Origin: Mesobacillus sp. AQ2
GTDB taxonomy: Bacteria > Bacillota > Bacilli > Bacillales > Cytobacillaceae
Assembly (NCBI RefSeq): GCF_030122805.1
Contig: NZ_CP126080.1
Span: 2,981,001 to 3,045,000 of the forward strand
Direction of reading: 5' to 3'
Length of the DNA: 64,000 bases
The notes under the pieces were generated by a model. The model saw only the letters and a program-made list of their open reading frames with translations. It did not search any database and was not told the origin of the DNA. Positions 1 through 8,157 of this stretch are shown one piece after another (positions within the stretch are counted from its first letter, which is position 1; every line of letters starts with the position of its first letter). A program made the position numbers and the translations under genes.

Positions 1-233
1 TGGAGCGCATTTACAACCTCTGGCGGACAATGTCCAACATTGAGGGTGCCGATTGCACCTGCAAAGTCAATGAATGTGTTCCCGTCTACATCAGTCAACA
101 GGGCACCTTCGCCACTTTCGGCAAAAGATTTGATCGTATTAAATGGACCAACAGGAATATTCTTCTCTTTTCTTTCCAGCAAAGCCTTCGCCTTGGGACC
201 GGGAATGGCTGTTTTGATCTTAATATCTCCCAC
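1..233 (-). CDS. GabT-like class III aminotransferase, N-terminal part
   Basis: The gene runs off the left edge; only the first 77 residues are visible. The segment matches the N-terminus of 4-aminobutyrate-type PLP aminotransferases, with a conserved stretch around FIDFAGAIGTLNVGH at residues 55-70. The family moves the amino group of an omega-amino acid to 2-oxoglutarate in the cytoplasm. The start is a GTG at 233, chosen because GGAGGAG lies 7 nt upstream (241-247). It follows the yodTSRQ operon on the same strand after about 130 bp, so it may share that catabolic role, although a separate promoter in the gap is possible. The PLP lysine and the rest of the fold lie outside the window, so the substrate cannot be assigned. 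Confidence 0.8.
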   Translation of the reverse strand, partial: MGDIKIKTAIPGPKAKALLERKEKNIPVGPFNTIKSFAESGEGALLTDVDGNTFIDFAGAIGTLNVGHCPPEVVNAL

Positions 234-363
234 TTTTTGACTCCTCCTAATTGAAATGATGGCAGTTTGGTTGACACAGGTTTTACAAGTCTGCTTTCAT
301 TTCTAACTTCATTGTTTAAAAGCTTTATAATACTTGCTTCACCCCAATGCCAGTAAAAAGCTG

Positions 364-1632
364 TTATTCACTGATTTCACACCATTTAAGCAAAGTGAGG
401 GCAATGATTTCGGCGGTTTCAAATACATCTTCAAGCCTGATATATTCGTTTGCCTGATGTGCCGTTTCAGTTACCCCAGGCCCAAAAACCACAACCGGTA
501 TTCCGCCGACTTTTGAAAGGATTCCGCCATCTGTCGCCCAAGGGGAGGCTTCAATTAAAGGCTCCTGTTCTTTGACACCTTTATAGCTTTCGGATAAGTC
601 TCGAATCAGTTCATGCTCTGGATCCAGGTCGCCCGGCAGCCAGCTTGCGCCGAACCATTCTAGCACAGGGTTGTTTTCTTCAAGCCATGTATCAGCATTG
701 CTTACTTGCGATAAGGCTGCAGCCATTTCCCGTTTTGCTTCCTCCTGGGTTTCGTTCGGCGCAACCCCCATCCTGCCTTCAATGATCGCCAGGTCTGGAA
801 CAGAGGATGGCCAGTCGCCAGCCTGAATTTTGCCGATATTGATTGGAATTGGTATTGGAATACTATCAAAAAACGGATCTGTTATTTTCTCGTTTCTCTC
901 CGTCTCCAGTTTTCTCAGTCCATCAATTACCTGCATCGCCTTCTCAATCGCATTGACTCCCTCATACCTTGTGCCGCCATGGGCACCTTTGCCTTTAACT
1001 GAAATCCTGAACCACATGGACCCCTGCTGCTTAGGAAAAAGCTTCATGTTTGTTGGTTCCGGAATGATTGCGGCATCCGCCTTATAACCTCTCAAGACTG
1101 CAGCAAGCGACCCCGCACCGCCGCTTTCTTCTTCAATCACGCTCTGGAAAATGACATCTCCTTTTAACTTGATCCCTGAATTCTTTATGGCTTCCATCGC
1201 CATCAGCAAGGAAGCAGTTCCGCCCTTCATATCTGTCGAACCCCGGCCGAAAAGCTTGCCGCTTTCAATATATCCGCTGAAAGGGTCCCGATCCCAAGCC
1301 TTGGTGTCACCAGCTGGTACAACGTCGATATGGCCATTCAGGATCATCGACTTCCCCCCACCAGTCCCCTTCATGATTCCTACCGCATTAGGGTTGCCTT
1401 TGAAGTTGCTGCGATCAGAGCAAAACGCCGGGTGGTCAGGCAATCCGTCACCTCCGATTTCCCAAATATCCATTTCAAAGCCTAATTCACGGCATTTTTC
1501 AATCACTACAGCCTGTGCTCCACTTTCTTCTCCCCTCGTACTTGGCTCCTGCACCATTTTTTGCAATAGGCGTGTTCCCTTGATTCTGTTTTCCTTAATA
1601 TAATTCCGCACCTTTTCCTCAGCAGATTGCAC
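364..1632 (-). CDS. yodQ: M20-family deacetylase/peptidase, YodQ-like
   Basis: A 422-residue zinc-dependent M20 amidohydrolase of the ArgE/DapE group. These enzymes remove an acyl group from an N-acylated amino acid in the cytoplasm. Metal-binding motifs are visible: GHIDVVP near residue 100, GRGSTDMKGG about 35 residues later, the EEESGGAG acidic pair, and a C-terminal TAHQANEY histidine. I chose the GTG at 1632 because AAAGGGG precedes it and because a longer reading would overlap yodR heavily. It is the last of four tightly packed genes in the order yodT-yodS-yodR-yodQ, as in the B. subtilis kamA operon. There a companion N-acetyltransferase (YodP) and lysine 2,3-aminomutase (KamA) follow; neither is seen here. 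The in vivo substrate is inferred to be an acetylated lysine-type intermediate. Confidence 0.85.
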   Translation of the reverse strand: MQSAEEKVRNYIKENRIKGTRLLQKMVQEPSTRGEESGAQAVVIEKCRELGFEMDIWEIGGDGLPDHPAFCSDRSNFKGNPNAVGIMKGTGGGKSMILNGHIDVVPAGDTKAWDRDPFSGYIESGKLFGRGSTDMKGGTASLLMAMEAIKNSGIKLKGDVIFQSVIEEESGGAGSLAAVLRGYKADAAIIPEPTNMKLFPKQQGSMWFRISVKGKGAHGGTRYEGVNAIEKAMQVIDGLRKLETERNEKITDPFFDSIPIPIPINIGKIQAGDWPSSVPDLAIIEGRMGVAPNETQEEAKREMAAALSQVSNADTWLEENNPVLEWFGASWLPGDLDPEHELIRDLSESYKGVKEQEPLIEASPWATDGGILSKVGGIPVVVFGPGVTETAHQANEYIRLEDVFETAEIIALTLLKWCEISE

Positions 1633-1645
1633 GATATCAACCCCT

Positions 1646-2311
1646 TTAATAATCAATAACCCGAAGATCCTCCGCGATCGAGAAATCACAGGCTGTTTTA
1701 GCAGTAATCTCAGCAATGGTATATGGCGCAAAAAGCTCAGAGAGAATCATGGAGCCTTCATTTATTTTAAAAACTGCCAGGTCGGTGATCACCAAGTCGA
1801 CACAGTTTGCCGCAGTCAATGGCAAGGAGCATGACTTCACCAATTTGGACACCCCGTTCTTATCTGTGTGGTTCATCAGTACGGCAACTTTCCTGGCCTT
1901 TTGTGCCAGTTCCATCGCCCCACCCATTCCCGGCACTTTTTTACCCGGGACAATCCAGTTCGCTAGGTCTCCTTTTTGGCTTACCTGTAAAGAACCAAGT
2001 ATGGTAAGATCAACCCGCCCGCGTCGGATCATTCCGAATGCCACCGCGCTGTCACAATAAGAAGAACCTGCAACGACCGTAACCGGGAACCCGCCCGCGT
2101 TGCATAAATTTTCATCTTCCCATCCCTTTTCAGGGGATGCGCCCATTCCGACTATCCCATTTTCGGCATGGAACATTACCTGTGTTTCCCGTGGCAGGTG
2201 GTTAGGAACAAGAGAAGGAATTCCAATGCCCAGATTGACTACCATCCCGGATGTAATCTCCTCGGCAGCCCGCTTCGCCATTCTATTCCTGACATCTATT
2301 CCCATGCCCAT
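1646..2311 (-). CDS. yodR: CoA-transferase subunit B, YodR-like
   Basis: A 221-residue beta subunit of a family I CoA-transferase, which swaps CoA between an acyl-CoA and a free acid through a glutamyl-CoA thioester. The catalytic glutamate sits in AENGIVGMG, the usual family motif, near residue 50. The ATG at 2311 was chosen because GGGGTGA is well spaced upstream and the product then begins MGMG, as in YodR; a TTG farther upstream gives a longer reading. It overlaps the 3' end of yodS by 16 bp, which suggests translational coupling and equal subunit production. Substrate specificity cannot be read from the sequence; the operon implies a beta-keto or beta-amino acid from lysine catabolism. 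Confidence 0.88.
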   Translation of the reverse strand: MGMGIDVRNRMAKRAAEEITSGMVVNLGIGIPSLVPNHLPRETQVMFHAENGIVGMGASPEKGWEDENLCNAGGFPVTVVAGSSYCDSAVAFGMIRRGRVDLTILGSLQVSQKGDLANWIVPGKKVPGMGGAMELAQKARKVAVLMNHTDKNGVSKLVKSCSLPLTAANCVDLVITDLAVFKINEGSMILSELFAPYTIAEITAKTACDFSIAEDLRVIDY

Positions 2312-2988
2312 TTCCAATTCACCCCACAAGATGGAATCACCATATCCACGAACACACCGGGCGTCACTATTTCCTCGGGGTCCAGACTGCCAAGCGGAAC
2401 AATTTCTTCAGCCTCGGCAATTGTAAACTTCCCCGCCATCGCCACAAGCGGATTCGTATTCCTCGCGCTTTTATCGAAAACCAGGTTTCCGTATGGATCG
2501 GCTTTTTTGGCATAGACAATTGCCACATCTGCCGTCAGCGCTGTTTCAATTAAATACTCTTTGCCGTTAAGGGTCATCTTTTGTTTGCCCTTTGCAACGA
2601 AATCATGATCGACCCCAACATCTGTTAAAATAGCGCCAATCCCCATTCCACCTGCCCTTATACGTTCCGTAAGTGTGCCCTGCGGCGAGAACTCGACCTC
2701 CAGTTCCCCTCTGGTCATCAGGTCGCCTGCAACAGGATTCGAGCCGATATGGGAGGCAATCACTTTCCTGGCCCTCCTGCGGCTGACAATTTTACCGATG
2801 CCGATTTCCGGAAAGCCTGTATCATTTCCTATCAACATAAGATTTTTGATGTTCTTTTCCAGAATGCCATCTATCAGGGCTGGAGGAGAACCGACTCCTC
2901 CAAACCCGCCAAACATCAAGGTCATTCCGTCATAGAAATATTCCATTGCCTGCTCAAGCGCAGCAATTTTTCCAAATGGATTTTCCAT
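2296..2988 (-). CDS. yodS: CoA-transferase subunit A, YodS-like
   Basis: A 230-residue alpha subunit of a family I CoA-transferase. It shows the glycine-rich GGFGGVGSPPALIDGI segment near residues 27-42, typical of the CoA-binding A subunit. It works as a heteromer with the downstream YodR homologue. The ATG directly follows the yodT stop codon, and the 3' end overlaps yodR, so the three genes form one translationally coupled unit. The order matches B. subtilis yodT-yodS-yodR. Length is normal for the family and nothing is truncated. Confidence 0.88.
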   Translation of the reverse strand: MENPFGKIAALEQAMEYFYDGMTLMFGGFGGVGSPPALIDGILEKNIKNLMLIGNDTGFPEIGIGKIVSRRRARKVIASHIGSNPVAGDLMTRGELEVEFSPQGTLTERIRAGGMGIGAILTDVGVDHDFVAKGKQKMTLNGKEYLIETALTADVAIVYAKKADPYGNLVFDKSARNTNPLVAMAGKFTIAEAEEIVPLGSLDPEEIVTPGVFVDMVIPSCGVNWKWAWE

Positions 2989-4350
2989 CTACTCTTCAAC
3001 TCCATTTTCAAAAGGAAATCCCAGTGTTTTATATACTTCAACCAATGTTGTTTTCAAAAGGGCAATCAGTTCGTCAATTTCACGCTTCGTGATTGTAAGC
3101 GGGGGTGCGATGATAACCGCGTCACCTGAAAGCCCATCAAGGCCTGCCGCCGCAGGATACAGCAATATCCCGTGGTCCCTGCCAGTTCTGACAACCAGCT
3201 CCGTCAGTTTTACACTCTGGTCGAACGGAATTTTCGCTGCAGGTAATTTGACAAACTCCATACCAAGAAGCAACCCTTTTCCCCGCACATCCCCGATAAA
3301 AGTGAATTGTGTTTTAAGGCGATCGAGCTTATTTTTGAGATAAACAGACCTCGATTCTACATCTTTCAAAATATGATTGTTTTCAAGGTATTCCAAAACA
3401 GCCAAAGCTGCTGCACATGATTGAGGGTTTGCGCTTAGAGTGTGACCGCTCATGATCACTTTGGAACCCTTCAGGATCGGTTCCATCACATGGTCACTTA
3501 CAACGGTCGCTGCTATTGGTGCATAACCAGCCCCCATCCCCTTGCCAAGGGCGACAATATCGGGAATGATATTCCAATGCTCCATTGCCAGCATCGACCC
3601 AGTCCTGCCAAACCCTGTCATTACTTCATCTGCGATAAATAATATATTGTTCTCATCACAAATCTTTTTAATTGTTTCGTAGTACCCTTCCGGTGGCGAA
3701 ATCGCTCCGCCGGCTGCACCAATCACAGGTTCTGCAATAAATGCGGCAATGTGGTCAGCTCCAATCCTTTTTATTGCCCCCTCCAGCTCCATGGCGCATA
3801 AATAACCGCATTCCGGCGCTGATTTTTGGTATGGACAGCGATAACAGTAGGGAGGCGAAATCGTCGGGAATTCCTCGAGCAATGGCACAAACCTCGCTCT
3901 TCTTCCGGGATGTCCTGACATCGAGAGTGCACCAAGCGTGATACCATGGTAGCTGACCCATCTAGAAAGTATTTTGATTTTTGACTTCATCCCTTTCTCC
4001 TGCCAGTACTGAATCGCAATTTTCAAAGCGGTTTCGGTCGCTTCTGACCCACTATTTACAAAGAAACTCCAATTCAGGTCACCAGGCAATGAATCAGAAA
4101 TTTTTTCTGCCAGCTTTTCTGCCGGCTCACTGGTGAATTGAGAGCGATAGACAAATGAAACTCGCTTGGACTGTTCATACATCGCAAGAATGATTTCCGG
4201 AACTCCATGACCGATGTTTGCCGTTACAGCCCCGGATGCAGCATCAAGATACTTCTTCCCGTCTTTGTCAAAAAGGTAGATGCCTTTACCATAGTCAATC
4301 TCAGGATAGCTCTCATCCAGGGCAGGTTTGATTAAATAGGACGACCTCAT
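2989..4350 (-). CDS. yodT: PLP-dependent class III aminotransferase, YodT-like
   Basis: A 453-residue class III aminotransferase, first gene of the four-gene operon. The PLP-pocket aspartate lies in FIADEVMTGFGRTG and the Schiff-base lysine in ALGKGMGAGYAPI, both intact. The start is supported by GGAGTG just upstream of the ATG at 4350. By homology and gene order it should transaminate an omega-amino intermediate in a lysine-type degradation route; the exact substrate is inference. A good SigE-type -10 element lies about 48 bp upstream, matching the mother-cell expression known for the B. subtilis operon. Confidence 0.87.
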   Translation of the reverse strand: MRSSYLIKPALDESYPEIDYGKGIYLFDKDGKKYLDAASGAVTANIGHGVPEIILAMYEQSKRVSFVYRSQFTSEPAEKLAEKISDSLPGDLNWSFFVNSGSEATETALKIAIQYWQEKGMKSKIKILSRWVSYHGITLGALSMSGHPGRRARFVPLLEEFPTISPPYCYRCPYQKSAPECGYLCAMELEGAIKRIGADHIAAFIAEPVIGAAGGAISPPEGYYETIKKICDENNILFIADEVMTGFGRTGSMLAMEHWNIIPDIVALGKGMGAGYAPIAATVVSDHVMEPILKGSKVIMSGHTLSANPQSCAAALAVLEYLENNHILKDVESRSVYLKNKLDRLKTQFTFIGDVRGKGLLLGMEFVKLPAAKIPFDQSVKLTELVVRTGRDHGILLYPAAAGLDGLSGDAVIIAPPLTITKREIDELIALLKTTLVEVYKTLGFPFENGVEE

Positions 4351-4397
4351 AATTTCACTCCATTCACCGCAATTAAAATCAAATGGACATTCTGTAA

Positions 4398-4426
4398 ATT
4401 GTATGAAAACAAAACGGGAATCTTTC
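4398..4426 (-). promoter_or_regulatory. Predicted SigE-type promoter of the yodTSRQ operon
   Basis: On the minus strand CATACAAT (4405-4398) matches the SigE -10 consensus exactly. About 13 nt upstream, AAAGATT is a partial match (5 of 7) to the SigE -35 consensus. The spacing puts transcription start near 4391, about 40 bp before the yodT ATG. The -35 element is the weak part. Confidence 0.55.
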
Positions 4427-4558
4427 TTATATATGAAAAAATTACGCCATACAGCCCAGGGCGTTAACGTGAGGGGGATTTTTTATGGAGTCCGGTACTA
4501 GCCTGCATTTAGGGAGTCTGCGGTTATACTATTTGAAATGCGACCGCGGGCTTGCTTT

Positions 4559-4922
4559 GGACAGCATTGGGGGTACTACTCGTAAAGCTGGCCGAACTTG
4601 GGCTTGCTTCGGACAGCATTGGGGGTAATGCACAAAAAACTGGCCGAAACCAGGGTTGCTTCGGACAGCTTTGGCGGCAATACACGAAAAGCTGGCCGAA
4701 CTCAGGGCTGCTTCGGACAACTTAAGAGCTACTACACGAAAACCTGTCCGAATTCGGAGCTGCTTCGGACAGATTTGGGGCTACTACTCGAAATGCTGTC
4801 CGAACTTCGGGCTACTTCGGACAGCTTTGGGGCTACTACTCGAAAAGCTGGCCGAACTACGAGCTGCTTCGGACAACTTTGGTCCTAATGCACAAAAAGC
4901 GGTCTGAACTTCGGACCGCTCC
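4559..4922. repeat. Tandem array A: seven copies of a 52-bp hairpin repeat
   Basis: The motif TTCGGACA recurs at an exact 52-bp interval, with GGACA at 4559, 4611, 4663, 4715, 4767, 4819 and 4871. Each unit also holds TGGCC or TGTCC starting at position 31. The flanks TTCGGACAGCTTT and AAAGCTGGCCGAA are inverted copies, so each unit can fold into a stem of about 13 pairs with one mismatch. Units differ at scattered positions. The period is not a multiple of three. It lies between the terminator of the S66 peptidase gene and the yodT promoter. Three other arrays in the window share the period and plan. Confidence 0.93.
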
Positions 4923-4979
4923 GGTTTCAATTTTCATAAAATGCCGTTCAAAGTGCTCCATAGTACAACAGAAAAATAA

Positions 4980-5010
4980 CAAAAAAAGACACCATTATAA
5001 AAGGTGCCTC
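4980..5010 (-). terminator. Terminator after the S66 peptidase gene
   Basis: On the minus strand GGCACC and GGTGTC pair around a 9-nt loop and are followed by a run of seven T residues. Confidence 0.8.
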
Positions 5011-5019
5011 CATCATGAA

Positions 5020-6000
5020 CTATTCGTCTTGTTCGATAAAGATTTCAGTTTTGTCACTGGCTGCCTTAACGGTAGCGAATGACCCGATCGGCAGGGTGGC
5101 AAATGGCTGGACATGTCCGAAATTGACATTTGCGATGATCGGTATATTCCTTAATTCTACTTTACTCAAGATGATTTTTCTTAATGCCTCTTCTGTGACA
5201 TTGGAATTCTTTTGGAAACGGCCAATCAATAGAGCTTTTATTGAGGCTGCGTCTGGTAGGTGAAGAAGTGACTGGACATCCCGGTCAAAACTTCTTGAAT
5301 GGCTTTCTTCATCATCTTCAATGAACAGGATGCTGTCTTTCAGGGATGGCATGAATTCTGTACCCTGAAGCAGGTTCATTGTGCTAAGATTGCCGCCGAT
5401 CAACTTCCCGCTTGCTTCTCCTTCCCGGATGACCATATAGCCATCGTTTTCGTGGAACGTCCGATTTTCCTGTTCGAGATACCAGGCGTCATCTGACCAA
5501 GTTTCAGAAGGAGAAATTTCATATGGTGCATCATTTGTAACTGCATCCAAAAAAGAATTCAATGTATATTCCAACCCATGTTTCACGCCAAAGGTTGAAA
5601 AATGTGGGCCTGAGTATGTTACAAGCCCGGTTTTCTTATAGATTGCCAGCTGCAACGCCGTAATATCGCTGTAGCCGCAAAAAACCTTCGGATTGGAAGC
5701 GATCAAATCATAGTCTATGTATTTCAGCAGCTGGTTGGAATTGTATCCGCCTATGGCCGTTAAAATCCCTTTTACATTCGGGTCGGTAAATGCTTCATGC
5801 AAGTCCTCGATCCGTTCCTCAATCGAAGAACTGAAAAACTCATCATGAGCATCTGCATACTTTCCAAACGTCACCTTAAAGCCCAGCTGCGTCAATCTCT
5901 CAACAGCCAGGTCTAGTTGAGCTCCCTTCAGAATGATCATGCTTGTCGCTGGTGCGATGATCCGAATCTCATCCCCAGGCACTAACTTGGGTGCAAACAT
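5020..6000 (-). CDS. S66 family LD-carboxypeptidase / MccF-like peptidase
   Basis: A 326-residue serine peptidase of family S66. The nucleophile serine is in GYSDITAL near residue 110, preceded by the family motif AIGGYNSNQLL. A glutamate in LFIEDDEES and a histidine in NVNFGHVQP can complete the Ser-Glu-His triad. Family members either trim the terminal D-residue of muropeptides during cell-wall recycling or cleave microcin C-type peptide-nucleotides (MccF). The sequence alone does not decide, but the C-terminal arrangement looks MccF-like. There is no signal peptide, so it is cytoplasmic. GGCGGGGAG precedes the ATG. It stands alone, with its own terminator. Confidence 0.83.
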   Translation of the reverse strand: MFAPKLVPGDEIRIIAPATSMIILKGAQLDLAVERLTQLGFKVTFGKYADAHDEFFSSSIEERIEDLHEAFTDPNVKGILTAIGGYNSNQLLKYIDYDLIASNPKVFCGYSDITALQLAIYKKTGLVTYSGPHFSTFGVKHGLEYTLNSFLDAVTNDAPYEISPSETWSDDAWYLEQENRTFHENDGYMVIREGEASGKLIGGNLSTMNLLQGTEFMPSLKDSILFIEDDEESHSRSFDRDVQSLLHLPDAASIKALLIGRFQKNSNVTEEALRKIILSKVELRNIPIIANVNFGHVQPFATLPIGSFATVKAASDKTEIFIEQDE

Positions 6001-6091
6001 ATTCTCCCCGCCTCTTCAATGATATCTTCTATTTTATCAAAGAAAAGGCAGGGTGTAAGCATGTTCTGGTCTTTCAATTTGTTCTCAGGAT

Positions 6092-7558
6092 CTATACAAG
6101 TGCAGGCTCAGTTTTTCGTCCCGTTTTTGACTTCTCGATAATGTCTGTTGCAATCCAGACTCCGCAGGCACTTGCCTGTGCAAGTCCGCGAGTGATGCCG
6201 GCACCGTCTCCGCCAACATACAGGCCGCTTATTTCTGTTTCAAACTTGTCATTCAGCTTCGGCCGTGCTGAATAGAACTTCGCTTCAACTCCATAGAACA
6301 GCGTATGTTCAGAAGCAAGTCCAGGCGTAACCTGGTTCAATGCTTCCGTCATTTCCACAAGACTCTTAAGGGTGTTATACGGAAGGACCAAACCTAAATC
6401 TCCAGGTACTGCTTCCTTTAAGGTAGGTTCAAGGAATCCCTCTTTGATTCTTTTTTCCGTTGACCTGCGGCCCTTTAAAATATCTCCGTATTTTTGCACA
6501 ATCAGCCCGCCGTTGGAAAGGCTGTTCGCCAAACGGGATATTTCATGCGCGTATTCATTCGGTTTATCGAACGGATCAGAGAATGTATGGGACACGAGCA
6601 AGGCAAAATTCGTGTTGTTGCTTCCAAGCTTTGGATCCTTATAGGCGTGGCCGTTTGCAAGCATGATTCCGGAATGATTCTCGACAACTACATGTCCCGA
6701 TGGATTGCTGCAGAATGTCCTAACGCTGGTCCCTACTGAGGTATTGAAAATGAACTTTCCTTCGTATAGATGTTCATTTATTTCCTCCATGACGACATTG
6801 GATGTTTCGACGCGGACGCCAATATCGACCTGGTTATTGATCATCTTAAGCCTTCTTTTTTTCAAAAGCTGTGTCAGCCATTTGGAGCCGTCACGGCCCG
6901 GGGCAACTACTACTTTATCAGCATAAATTTTTTCCCCGTTCCTAAGCTCAACACCTGTGACTTTATGGCCGTCATGCGTTTTTTCAGTAATCAAATCCTC
7001 GATTTCTGTCTTGAACGCCATATCCACCTTTTCTTTTAAGTATTCAAAGATATCCTTTAAAATCTCAAGATTCTGTTCTGTACCAAGGTGGCGAACCTGG
7101 GCTCTGAGCAGCTTCAAGCCAGCGGCATAACCTCTTCGTTCGATTTCACGGACTTTATCTGTCATTGGGTCAGTTATACTTTCCGTTGCACCATGCTTGA
7201 GATTGATCTCATCTACATATTTTATCAGTTCGACAACTTTTGAATCAGGCAGGTAATCCGTCATCCAGCCGCCGAATTCACTTGTTATATTGAATTTCCC
7301 ATCTGAATAGGCACCTGCACCGCCGAAACCATTGGTGATCGAACACGCCGGCAGGCATCCTGCAAAATCCTTTTTTCCAGCTGGCGGCGGGCATTTTTCA
7401 ATTTTCTTTTGTAAAATCGGGCAGTTCCTTCGATAAATATCATGTCCCTTATCCACTAACAGAACATTAGCTTCAGGCATCTTTAACGATAATTCATAGC
7501 AAGTGAAAATCCCTGCTGGGCCTGCTCCAACGACAATCACATCATAGTTTGTTTTCAT
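6092..7558 (-). CDS. NAD(P)/FAD-dependent oxidoreductase (COG2509 type)
   Basis: A 488-residue flavoprotein. An N-terminal Rossmann fingerprint VVGAGPAGIF (about residues 8-17) binds FAD, and the C-terminal GLYVGGDGAGITRG closes the FAD site. A cysteine-rich stretch (CPILQKKIEKC, then CLPAC) lies near residues 50-80 ahead of the conserved GGAGAYSDGKFN; the family keeps these residues but their job is not established. The ATG at 7558 was chosen over one 54 bp upstream because GGCGGGGGA precedes it and the Rossmann motif then falls at the N-terminus. The physiological substrate is unknown. It is a single-gene unit. Confidence 0.82.
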   Translation of the reverse strand: MKTNYDVIVVGAGPAGIFTCYELSLKMPEANVLLVDKGHDIYRRNCPILQKKIEKCPPPAGKKDFAGCLPACSITNGFGGAGAYSDGKFNITSEFGGWMTDYLPDSKVVELIKYVDEINLKHGATESITDPMTDKVREIERRGYAAGLKLLRAQVRHLGTEQNLEILKDIFEYLKEKVDMAFKTEIEDLITEKTHDGHKVTGVELRNGEKIYADKVVVAPGRDGSKWLTQLLKKRRLKMINNQVDIGVRVETSNVVMEEINEHLYEGKFIFNTSVGTSVRTFCSNPSGHVVVENHSGIMLANGHAYKDPKLGSNNTNFALLVSHTFSDPFDKPNEYAHEISRLANSLSNGGLIVQKYGDILKGRRSTEKRIKEGFLEPTLKEAVPGDLGLVLPYNTLKSLVEMTEALNQVTPGLASEHTLFYGVEAKFYSARPKLNDKFETEISGLYVGGDGAGITRGLAQASACGVWIATDIIEKSKTGRKTEPALV

Positions 7559-7695
7559 TCTGCATCCCCCGCCATTATCAGTTTTTTGCTTAACCAATGG
7601 TAAATATAACAAATAACACCCACACAGTCAACCAAAACACGAACTATAAATAATAAAAGCAAAATAAATGTTCGTGTTAAACCAGGGCATATTAA

Positions 7696-7721
7696 GAGGC
7701 TGTCTGTTAGCAGACAGCCTC
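7696..7721 (-). terminator. Perfect 11-bp hairpin after yjcZ, probable terminator
   Basis: GAGGCTGTCTG and CAGACAGCCTC pair perfectly around a TTAG loop. The minus-strand sequence after it is only weakly T-rich (TTAATAT), so termination efficiency is uncertain. It sits downstream of the yjcZ-like gene. Confidence 0.6.
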
Positions 7722-7758
7722 GCAAACTATTTAAAAGGCGTTTTAAATTGCTATATTT

Positions 7759-7962
7759 TTACCAGTTATAGCTGCAGCAAGCACCAATGATGATTAACAA
7801 GATAAACAGAACAACGATCAATGCAAAACCGCCGTATCCGTAACCACAGCCAGCACCTGCGACTCCTGCATATGGGTAACCTCCGCCACAGAAAGTGCCA
7901 TAAGTTGGAGCTGTTGCCATTGGGGCAGTTACAGGCATTGGGGCATTATCATATCCGTACAT
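7759..7962 (-). CDS. yjcZ: YjcZ-family tiny sporulation membrane protein
   Basis: A 67-residue protein with a Gly/Tyr/Ala-rich N-terminus and one hydrophobic C-terminal helix ([16 protein letters not shown], about residues 46-61). This is the layout of the YjcZ family of tiny bacillar sporulation membrane proteins. Three cysteines are present, two of them adjacent near the C-terminus. The molecular role is unknown. A SigK-type promoter match lies upstream, which fits late mother-cell expression. The start has a clear GAGGAGTG-like ribosome binding site. Other members of the family often occur in several copies per genome; only one is here. Confidence 0.85.
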   Translation of the reverse strand: MYGYDNAPMPVTAPMATAPTYGTFCGGGYPYAGVAGAGCGYGYGGFALIVVLFILLIIIGACCSYNW

Positions 7963-8003
7963 TTAAAAACCACTCCTCGTTTGTTTTTGAATTGCTTTCC
8001 CTT

Positions 8004-8032
8004 TACGGTATGATATGGGTACTTGACCCGTT
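8004..8032 (-). promoter_or_regulatory. Predicted SigK-type promoter of yjcZ
   Basis: On the minus strand CATACCGTA (8012-8004) fits the SigK -10 consensus CATANNNTA exactly. AAC sits 17 nt upstream at the -35 position, where the family needs only an AC core. Transcription would start about 36 bp before the gene. Confidence 0.5.
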
Positions 8033-8157
8033 TGTGCATTAGCCTATTTTTTTTAATTTATCATTTTTCACAGCCATGCCGACTTTTCAATTCATTCATG
8101 GCGGGTAAAGGTTAAAATGGAATAATAGCAACCAATGTCCGGAGGGTACAGCCAAGT

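Noticed and set aside
4598..4907. Two overlapping plus-strand frames of 96 and 83 codons inside array A
   Set aside because: They arise because the 52-bp repeat is poor in stop codons and rotates through three frames. Neither has a ribosome binding site.
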